Source: Thaumasiovibrio occultus (GTDB taxonomy: Bacteria; Pseudomonadota; Gammaproteobacteria; Enterobacterales; Vibrionaceae). Taken from it: 64,000 nucleotides of DNA. The DNA lies in NCBI GenBank assembly GCA_019703815.1, contig AP023053.1:482995-546994 (forward strand). The letters run 5' to 3'. Positions within the stretch are counted from its first letter, which is position 1. The number at the start of each line of letters is the position of its first letter. Position numbers and translations under genes: made by a program. Shown here in pieces: positions 57,868 through 64,000 of the stretch. The notes under the pieces are model-generated. The model did not search any database, was not told the DNA's origin, and was given only the letters and a program-made list of their open reading frames with translations.

Positions 57868-58777
57868 GCTCCAATCTGAAGGCTACCGCTTGCGCTTCAT
57901 ACTCGGCATATCTCGATGGCCCTCCTCCTGCCGACTCGCCGCCATGTTGAGGAAACAAAATCCAAGGCTCGCCCTGATATTGCACAATAGCACCAGCAAA
58001 TTGGCCCACAATGGACGTGGCGCGAATGTCTTCCAGCTCAAACCGTGGCGCGTAACCTTCGATGTCAGCTTTAGCCGGAATGATTACAGGCAAAAATATA
58101 GAGGTTTTGGAGTCCTTCTTGTAAAGCGACTGAAAGACTGCTGGCGGATAGGTCGCGAGTGTTTTTCCATACCGATTAGGGAACGGCGCGATGGCATCTA
58201 GTCCGTTTGTCACGTAGTTTATTTTTCGAGTCGAATCAATAATGATCGTGGTCGTCACATCACTCGTTGATTGCGTCAGGAAATTACCGCGCGGCGCATT
58301 TGAGGTCGCTCCCCGTGATGGTGTACTACCATAAATGCAGTTAACGTTAGGCACGGGCGCATAGCGGTCGGTGCAAATGCCGCCACCAATGGCCCAGCAA
58401 TATAGTTGGTTATCTTGGCGCTGAATGACAATGTGAAAACTGCGCGGCGTCATAATGATGTGCAGCGTGGCTGGCCAAAAGTTGTTAAACAGTGAGGGGC
58501 GAAAGCCGCTGCCATTTTCCATTTTGGGTGGCCAGCTTGCCGATGGGGTGAAAGCTGTACCAACAAATAGATTTGAGTGATAGTTGTGCCAATCGTAACT
58601 CCCCAAGCTGATCCCCATCGCCATGGGGATCGAGGGATTCTCAATCACAAACTTTGCGTCGTTTTGCGAATGCTCATACATCATCACCCAGCCTTGTGCG
58701 GGGTTCGCCGCAAGAAAACTACGGATTTTGTCGAGCGCTGCGGAACGGCTTTCAACTAAATAAGATGCGTATGCCAT
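57854..58777 (-). CDS. Phage virion protein, paralogue A
   Basis: 307 residues. Its end (VGQFAGAIVQYQGEPWILFP, then AQAVAFRLERGD) matches in pattern the end of the next protein upstream, so the two look like diverged copies. Gly/Ser/Trp-rich, beta-dominant. Probably part of the tail tip or side structure. Stop and start of the two copies overlap by one base at 58777. Confidence 0.65.
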   Translation of the reverse strand: MAYASYLVESRSAALDKIRSFLAANPAQGWVMMYEHSQNDAKFVIENPSIPMAMGISLGSYDWHNYHSNLFVGTAFTPSASWPPKMENGSGFRPSLFNNFWPATLHIIMTPRSFHIVIQRQDNQLYCWAIGGGICTDRYAPVPNVNCIYGSTPSRGATSNAPRGNFLTQSTSDVTTTIIIDSTRKINYVTNGLDAIAPFPNRYGKTLATYPPAVFQSLYKKDSKTSIFLPVIIPAKADIEGYAPRFELEDIRATSIVGQFAGAIVQYQGEPWILFPQHGGESAGGGPSRYAEYEAQAVAFRLERGDA

Positions 58778-59619
58778 TATATTAACTCCAACGCCATAAA
58801 ATCGTTTTGCCCATTTCTAAACACGTTAGGCACCGCCAAAAACTGGCGACCGCCATTTTGAATCATTGTCCATGCCGAAATACCTGAGCCGGAAAGGTAA
58901 TAGCAGCCCGCAAACTCTCCTAACATGCCATGGTTTTTCGCGCTGTCGCTAGATGTGGCAGCAAGCATTAACGGATAAAGCGAAATGTGATCGGTAAAAT
59001 TGCCGCATTTTGAAAGTGCGCAATTGTACATACTCGGAAAGACCAGCGATGGCGTGATATAGGTGTCATCTATCCAATAAATTTGCCGCGCGTCGTTGCG
59101 CCAATATTGCAGCGTCGATAGCGCATCGCTTTGTGTCCGCCAATCGGCGTTGGCGGCGGTGCCTTCACCGAAACAGCCGTTGCGCTGGGGCCAGTGGCCG
59201 AGCGAGGCATACGCCAGCGGCGCACCCAAATAACACACATGAAACGAGTTCGACACCGCAGCCGCAATGCGAATATGGCCGCTATCTAGCGCGATCAAAT
59301 ACGGAATGCTGTTTTGCCACAAATAGAGGTATTGCAAGTTGGTGCGCTGGGGCTGGTCTTCAAAGGTCAGCGTGTTGGCGTACACCACGGCGCTCATTAT
59401 TTTCACGTTGTAGCGGTCGGCGGCGGGATCTTCTTCGGTCTTGAATCCCACCGTGTAAAACTCTTGCCCGCTGCGCCCCGTCGTTGACAAAATCAGCTCA
59501 TCAAAACCCGCTGGGTCGGTGGTGTAGCGCTCGACTGTCCAGCCGTTTAATAACGCCAAGTCATGCACTTTTTTGAGCAGATCTTTATAGCCATTTGCTG
59601 TGCCCATTTCCCACGCCAT
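58777..59619 (-). CDS. Phage virion protein, paralogue B
   Basis: 280 residues, starting MAWEMGTANGYKDLLKKVHD. The end LGEFAGCYYLSGSGISAWTM, then FLAVPNVFRNGQNDFMALEL aligns with the last part of paralogue A. An N-terminal helix is followed by beta segments (NTLTFEDQPQRTNLQYLYLW). Probably structural. It starts 9 bases after the tape measure stop. Confidence 0.65.
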   Translation of the reverse strand: MAWEMGTANGYKDLLKKVHDLALLNGWTVERYTTDPAGFDELILSTTGRSGQEFYTVGFKTEEDPAADRYNVKIMSAVVYANTLTFEDQPQRTNLQYLYLWQNSIPYLIALDSGHIRIAAAVSNSFHVCYLGAPLAYASLGHWPQRNGCFGEGTAANADWRTQSDALSTLQYWRNDARQIYWIDDTYITPSLVFPSMYNCALSKCGNFTDHISLYPLMLAATSSDSAKNHGMLGEFAGCYYLSGSGISAWTMIQNGGRQFLAVPNVFRNGQNDFMALELI

Positions 59620-59628
59620 GTTCTCTCC

Positions 59629-62592
59629 TTAAAAACTGTTTCTGTTGCGTTGCACAATCTTCACCACTGCCTCTTGGCCGAGGTCGCTTTGCAAGTAGCG
59701 GTCGAGTTGGGTTTGGTCATCCAAAAACGCCACATGCACCGGGGGCGCGGCAACGTTAACGTTGCCCCCAGCGGCGTATTGTTGCGTTCGGGCTGCGGCG
59801 GCGAGCTGTGATTGCTTCATTTGGTTCATTACGCCAACCATCCAACGGAAGTTATCGGCTTGATCTTGGTTGAGTACCATTTCATTGTTTTTGAGCATCC
59901 ATGTGCCCTCGTTTTCCTTCGGTACGCGCCAAATACCATCATGGGCTTGGCCCGCCAGCTCGGTGCCTGTCGCGATACCAATCGAGGCGTAACCCATAGC
60001 GCGCACGGCTCCTGATAAGATAGGACCAACGGGTGGCGGAAAGGCAGCAAGCGCTTTGGCTGAGGCTTCTTCAGTGGCAATGACCATCGACGGGATAGCG
60101 GCGGCTTTTTGCGCCAAAAACAGCATTCGATAAATGCCCGTGTGCTCTTTGCCTGCTTGTTTTAAAAAGTTGGTGGTGATGCTGAGCTGCTGCTCGGTAA
60201 ACGTCAGCGTTTGACTTGCTACTTGTTGTTGGAATGCAGCGCGGTTTTCTTGTTGGGTGCGCTCAATGTCGCTCAAATTGGCTTGATGCTCGGCCCACAA
60301 GGTTTCGCGGCTGGCGAAATATTCACGCTCTAGCTCGTCTTGCAGCTCTTGATTGTCACGGGCGGCGTGATAGGCATCTTGGAACGATTGCGATAACGCG
60401 ATGGTGCGGTCTTCATACGCGGCTTGCTCGCGGATCTTCGCCTCATTTTCACGGTCAGCAATGATGGCTTGGCGCAGTTGCCACGCATTATCGAGCGCGG
60501 CGGTTTCTTCGCGAAACGCATCCACGGCGCTGGTGTCGGCTTCTTCGACGTTCAATTGGTCGAGGCGGGCCGCTTGCAGCAAAATGTTTTCCGCCAGTGC
60601 GCTGTTGACGTTTTGCAAGCTGCCGTGCTCAAGCTCCCAACGTAGGCGGGCCACTTCACCCGCTTGGCCGTGCAAAGCAATGCTGCGCTCAAGGCGTTGC
60701 AATTCATCTTGGCCTCGGGCTTGCAAAGCGCGGTAGCGCTCTTGGGCGGCAAGGGCTTGGCGGCGTTGGTCGAGTTCTTTGGCGGCGAGGCGCAGTTTTT
60801 CCGCCATCGCATCGGTGAGATCTTCAATTGCGCCGGATTCAATTTCATAGTTTACCCGCGCCAGCTCGCCCACTTGGCCGAGCAGCGCAATTTGCTGCTG
60901 CAGTTGGGCCAAACGGCGCTCACCCGCTGAAATGGTGTTCTCTATGCTGTCGGTTTCGTCATCGCCTGAAAACCCGGTGAGCTTGGGCAGCCCGGCGTTG
61001 AATAGCTCTTGCTGCTTGGCAGCGGCGACGGTGATCTCATTGCCAAGGGCCACGACTTCATCTTTTAGCCCAATAATTTTGCTGCGCAGAAAGGTTCTGC
61101 CGATGGTATCGGTTAGCAGTAGCGACGCTTCAAGGCGTTTGATCTCGGCTTCTGTTTCAGCAATCGTTTGGCGCGTTTCTTCCATTTCGCGGTTGAGTTC
61201 GCTGATCATGATTTCGCGCTGAACGCGGTTTAAGGTGTCAAATGAGCCTGAGAGCTTGGCGACTTCTGTATCAAGATCTTTGACTTTCTCCCGCGCATCC
61301 ATCGCCTTAACCGCAAAGTAGCCAATGGCTGAGGCGGCCAGCATGGCCACGCCTAATGGGCCACCCATGATCCCCAATGCAATGCCCCCGGCGCGGCTCA
61401 CCACATTGAGGCGGGTTTGTGCGGCGGTCAGGGTCTTGGTGGCCACGGTGAGATGGCCGCGCGCCACGGCGAGGGCTTTGTCGCCACCAATGGCGCGAAA
61501 CTTTTGGTTATTGCTCACTTGCAGGGTTTGCAAGTGCGTGATTTCGGCTTGCGTCGAGGCGATAGTCGCGGTGGTCGTGGCGATCACTTCTTTGGTGCGT
61601 GCTCGGCTGGCGGCCATGTCGGCTACCTTGGCAACGGTCATATTGCTTAACGCTGCCGCGCCACGGGTGAGCGAGACAAGCAAGGCAATCTCAATCACTT
61701 GGCTGACGGTTTCGGCATTCTCGGCCAACACTTGCAAGCCATCAGCGGTGGTGGTTAAAAACGGCCCTAAACTGTCGTTTAACGGCTGTTCAAACGCGAC
61801 CACGGTTTGTTGGTAGGCGTTTTTCACCGCGTTAAAGCGGGCGTTGATGTTGTTAGCGGTACGCTCGGCGGCTCCGTCGTACTCTCGCAGCGCTTTGATT
61901 AAGGTGTCTTTGAAAAATGCCGAGGTGATTTGCCCTTCGAGCAGCATTTTACGAAAGCCCCCCGATTGCAATCCGGCGGCTTTATCCAGCTTATTGAGTA
62001 GTCCCGGCAGCGGCTCAACCACTTGGTTGAGTTCTTCCGCGCGCACGATAGGCGAGGCGAGGGCTTGCGATAGGCCATACATCACTTGCTCAAGTTGCGC
62101 GCCACTGGCCCCAGTTTGGCTTTGGGCGTCGCTCATGCCCTCAAACAGCAAACGCAGCTCCATGCCGTTCACCAATCCCGCTTCTTGCAAGCTGGCGAGG
62201 CGGGCATAGTTGCGGCTCATGTCGGTCAGCACTTTGTTGTGCGTGGTCGAGGTGGCAATCAAATATTGCTCGGTTTCAATCCACTGTTGCTGCCCACCCA
62301 CCAAAGCGGTGATTTGGGTGCGCATGTCTTGATAGGTGGCAAGGGTGCGGGTGGCATCACTGAGGGCCGCAATGGCAGAAAACCCACCCGCGACGGCCAA
62401 TAGCTGGGTGCGCAAGCTGGCCATGCCACCGCTGAGCATGTCTGACTGTTGGTTTAGGGTGCCAAGCTGGCGGCTGGCTTCGCTGCTTTGGTTGCCCAGC
62501 TTGTCGATAGCTCGATCACCTGCGCGCACATTGGTAACAAATTGCCCGGTGTCAGCATCGAATTTGAGTGCAAAGCGCAGGTTTTGATTCAT
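59629..62592 (-). CDS. Tail tape measure protein
   Basis: 987 residues. It has a conserved tape measure N-terminal domain (about 70-260: QMRTQITALVGGQQQWIETE-like region and SPIVRAEELNQVVEPLPGLL), a membrane-like hydrophobic segment (about 400-430: GIALGIMGGPLGVAMLAASA) and long helical coiled-coil stretches (about 440-850). Its length sets tail length; about 150 nm would be expected at 1.5 angstrom per residue, which is an estimate only. The central hydrophobic segment often helps inject DNA. Confidence 0.93.
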   Translation of the reverse strand: MNQNLRFALKFDADTGQFVTNVRAGDRAIDKLGNQSSEASRQLGTLNQQSDMLSGGMASLRTQLLAVAGGFSAIAALSDATRTLATYQDMRTQITALVGGQQQWIETEQYLIATSTTHNKVLTDMSRNYARLASLQEAGLVNGMELRLLFEGMSDAQSQTGASGAQLEQVMYGLSQALASPIVRAEELNQVVEPLPGLLNKLDKAAGLQSGGFRKMLLEGQITSAFFKDTLIKALREYDGAAERTANNINARFNAVKNAYQQTVVAFEQPLNDSLGPFLTTTADGLQVLAENAETVSQVIEIALLVSLTRGAAALSNMTVAKVADMAASRARTKEVIATTTATIASTQAEITHLQTLQVSNNQKFRAIGGDKALAVARGHLTVATKTLTAAQTRLNVVSRAGGIALGIMGGPLGVAMLAASAIGYFAVKAMDAREKVKDLDTEVAKLSGSFDTLNRVQREIMISELNREMEETRQTIAETEAEIKRLEASLLLTDTIGRTFLRSKIIGLKDEVVALGNEITVAAAKQQELFNAGLPKLTGFSGDDETDSIENTISAGERRLAQLQQQIALLGQVGELARVNYEIESGAIEDLTDAMAEKLRLAAKELDQRRQALAAQERYRALQARGQDELQRLERSIALHGQAGEVARLRWELEHGSLQNVNSALAENILLQAARLDQLNVEEADTSAVDAFREETAALDNAWQLRQAIIADRENEAKIREQAAYEDRTIALSQSFQDAYHAARDNQELQDELEREYFASRETLWAEHQANLSDIERTQQENRAAFQQQVASQTLTFTEQQLSITTNFLKQAGKEHTGIYRMLFLAQKAAAIPSMVIATEEASAKALAAFPPPVGPILSGAVRAMGYASIGIATGTELAGQAHDGIWRVPKENEGTWMLKNNEMVLNQDQADNFRWMVGVMNQMKQSQLAAAARTQQYAAGGNVNVAAPPVHVAFLDDQTQLDRYLQSDLGQEAVVKIVQRNRNSF

Positions 62593-62909
62593 GGTTTTCT
62601 CTTGTTGATTTCGTTAGTCGCAGTGATCGCAATCTGTTTCAGGCGTCGGTAATCGTCGGGGGTGTAGGTGTTGCCACTGAGTTCGCGGTCAGCGGCGACC
62701 GCTTTGATGTCCATGCCTAAACAAATGCCGTTGTTAAAGCGCAAAAACTGGGGCAGGGATAGCCACCATTCGATGGCGGTGGCGTTTTCTTCCCATAGCC
62801 CGAACAGCTCCGGCTCGGCTGGTTGCTCGGGGGGCAATCCCCAATCTGCAAGCTCTTGCTGCCACTCGTCCTCATCGGTTTGGGTGGGGGCAGCAAGTAG
62901 CGCAATCAC
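62589..62909 (-). CDS. DUF1799-like phage protein, probably made as a frameshift fusion
   Basis: 106 residues when started at GTG 62909; family pattern LFGLWEENATAIEWWLSLPQ with TPDDYRRLKQIAITATNEIN. Its frame is open further upstream to join the chaperone gene through a -1 shift (see 62921-62927), so it is likely expressed mainly as the C-terminal part of a longer fusion. It is the counterpart of the T part of lambda G-GT. It overlaps the tape measure start by 4 bases. Confidence 0.85.
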   Translation of the reverse strand: MIALLAAPTQTDEDEWQQELADWGLPPEQPAEPELFGLWEENATAIEWWLSLPQFLRFNNGICLGMDIKAVAADRELSGNTYTPDDYRRLKQIAITATNEINKRKP

Positions 62910-62917
62910 TGCGTCAG

Positions 62918-63247
62918 TTAGTTTTTTGTGGCGGCCTTGCCTTGGGCCGCATCGAGGTATGCGGTCAGGGCGGCAGCGGTAAACGAGGGGTGGCGACTGG
63001 CGGCGGTGACGGTATCGGCATTGAACGGCAGCGGCTCGCCATGTTCATCGGCAACCCCCGACCAACCTTTGATGGCCTTCTTAAAAAACGCTTCATCGCC
63101 GCGCTTTGAGTAGCGGGCAAATTCATCGGTCGGCAAAATCTCAATGTCGAGGGTGATGTTATGGGTTTCGGTGTCGCCGTTGTCGGCGGCGAGTTTGATG
63201 GTCGCGGGCCAGTTTTTAACGACGCGGTTTGTGACAAGTTTGAACAT
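62918..63247 (-). CDS. Phage tail assembly chaperone
   Basis: 109 residues. The segment ILPTDEFARYSKRGDEAFFK and an Ala-rich end (AALTAYLDAAQGKAATKN) are typical of tail assembly chaperones placed between tail tube and tape measure genes. The protein ends just after the slippery heptamer A AAA AAC, so most ribosomes stop at TAA 62918 and a fraction would shift -1 into the next gene. Chaperone and fusion coat the tape measure during tail building. Confidence 0.85.
   Translation of the reverse strand: MFKLVTNRVVKNWPATIKLAADNGDTETHNITLDIEILPTDEFARYSKRGDEAFFKKAIKGWSGVADEHGEPLPFNADTVTAASRHPSFTAAALTAYLDAAQGKAATKN
62921..62927 (-). promoter_or_regulatory. Programmed -1 ribosomal frameshift site (A AAA AAC)
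   Basis: On the minus strand, the last sense codons of the chaperone gene read ACA AAA AAC before TAA. The heptamer A AAA AAC is in the right phase for -1 slippage. After the shift the frame continues LTDAVIALLAAPTQTDEDEW without a stop into the next gene. A 4-base stem CGCA/TGCG starts 7 bases downstream, and a 9-base stem CTTGCTGCC/GGCAGCAAG (62889-62897 with 62855-62863) lies further on. Confidence 0.82.
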
Positions 63248-63314
63248 ATAAGCTCCTAATTAAACAAGGTTTGAACGGTTTTAAATGGAAAAGTAAACGG
63301 CGTTTAAACACCGT

Positions 63315-64000
63315 TTAGGCGTTGTAAATCTCATCCGACTGGCCAATCAGGCGCAGGGGGATGGAATAGGTTTGCGTGCCGTCTTGGTCGCCATAGCTTG
63401 GGCGGCCAAACTGCACCCGTGTTGAGCGCCAGCCCACTTGGTTGCCCAGTGGCCCATTGGCAAAGTCGAGCATGGTTTCTGCGCCGGAACGCGCCAAGGC
63501 GAACGGGTCAAAGACTGACAGCGGCGGCGCTTCCATCACGAGGGTGGCTGTGGGGGCAAGGTCAGTGATCGCCACTTCTTCATGGCCGACATACTCTTGA
63601 TGCACCACGCTGTTGGCTTGGTCGATTTCGAGCGAGATCATTTTGTGTGGCGCACCGTCGATGGTGAAGGCGCTGTTTTCCACGCCCACCTTTAATGGGG
63701 TGAGGTATTGGTCGAAACTTGGCACGGGCACGGCGGCTGATTCCGGGATGGTGTGCAAGCCGACAAATTTAAATTTCAACTGCGGAAAGCCTTTTGCTTG
63801 CAGTGACAGCGACACCGAACCGCGCGCCCCGGTGATTTTGTGCAAGGTGCCCGATTGGTTGTAATACAGGGTTAAGCTGCCGTTTTCATCTTGGTTGATG
63901 GTGTAGGCGGTTTCGTCTTTCTCTGCGGTGTGCGTTGTGGTGGCGGTGCGCAAACAGGCTTTCAGGATTGAGGCCCATGGTGCTGGCTCGCCCGGCTTGC
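63315..64000 (-). CDS. Phage tail tube protein, 5' end outside the window
   Basis: The frame is open to the window edge. A TTG at 63953 has no ribosome binding site, and the upstream codons (KPGEPAPWASILKAC) match the conserved early region of tail tube proteins, so the gene starts beyond base 64000. The visible 227 residues include the tube fold (ITGARGSVSLSLQAKGFPQL, then KFKFVGLHTI), a central PAPTATLVMEAPPLSVFDPF-like region and DGTQTYSIPLRL. It forms the tail tube. It is the first visible gene of the tail module. Confidence 0.85.
   Translation of the reverse strand, partial: KPGEPAPWASILKACLRTATTTHTAEKDETAYTINQDENGSLTLYYNQSGTLHKITGARGSVSLSLQAKGFPQLKFKFVGLHTIPESAAVPVPSFDQYLTPLKVGVENSAFTIDGAPHKMISLEIDQANSVVHQEYVGHEEVAITDLAPTATLVMEAPPLSVFDPFALARSGAETMLDFANGPLGNQVGWRSTRVQFGRPSYGDQDGTQTYSIPLRLIGQSDEIYNA

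Overview
The window looks like chromosomal DNA of a marine gammaproteobacterium of the family Vibrionaceae. The best evidence is a complete luxP-luxQ pair (AI-2 quorum-sensing receptor), a CheV coupling protein, orthologues of Vibrio RNase II, DeaD, RlmF and a type 2 ArgC, and a valine tRNA cluster. Genus cannot be fixed from the sequence; Salinivibrio, Grimontia or a Vibrio are all possible.

Layout. 0-11 kb: housekeeping and metabolic genes, with several GNAT acetyltransferases, the oxygen-dependent folate-independent methionine synthase pair mesX-mesD facing a TSUP transporter across a perfect MetR-type palindrome, a Crp/Fnr regulator and gdhA. At 11.4 kb there is a 26-residue membrane-protein gene with its own ribosome binding site and terminator. 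12.0-14.1 kb: two nested, dead IS3-family elements. 14.1-23.4 kb: an accessory region of small unrecognised, secreted or lipoprotein genes, an immunity-like protein, and two decayed toxin-antitoxin loci (a frameshifted RelE toxin beside an intact HigA/NadS-type antitoxin, and a Phd/YefM-RelE remnant). It ends at a three-gene tRNA-Val operon (23.5-23.8 kb).

23.8-52.3 kb is conserved core: phosphohexomutase, a MATE pump, argC, two membrane diguanylate cyclases, rnb, deaD, a PAS-GGDEF-EAL protein, a DNA-J related protein followed by modABC, a short H-NS-like protein, rlmF, luxPQ and cheV. Several second-messenger and quorum-sensing genes lie in this stretch: three GGDEF proteins, luxPQ and cheV.

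53.0-64.0 kb, all on the minus strand, is the tail module of a siphovirus-type prophage, read from right to left: tail tube (cut by the window edge), tail assembly chaperone with a programmed -1 frameshift signal (A AAA AAC), tape measure protein, two related virion proteins, a large distal-tail protein, a BR0599/DUF2163-like protein, two small tip proteins and a J-like central hub. The gene order resembles transposable siphophages of the B3/D3112 type. The phage end probably lies in the AT-rich stretch at 52.3-53.0 kb, which holds a cluster of short repeated motifs. No integrase, transposase or capsid gene of this phage is inside the window.
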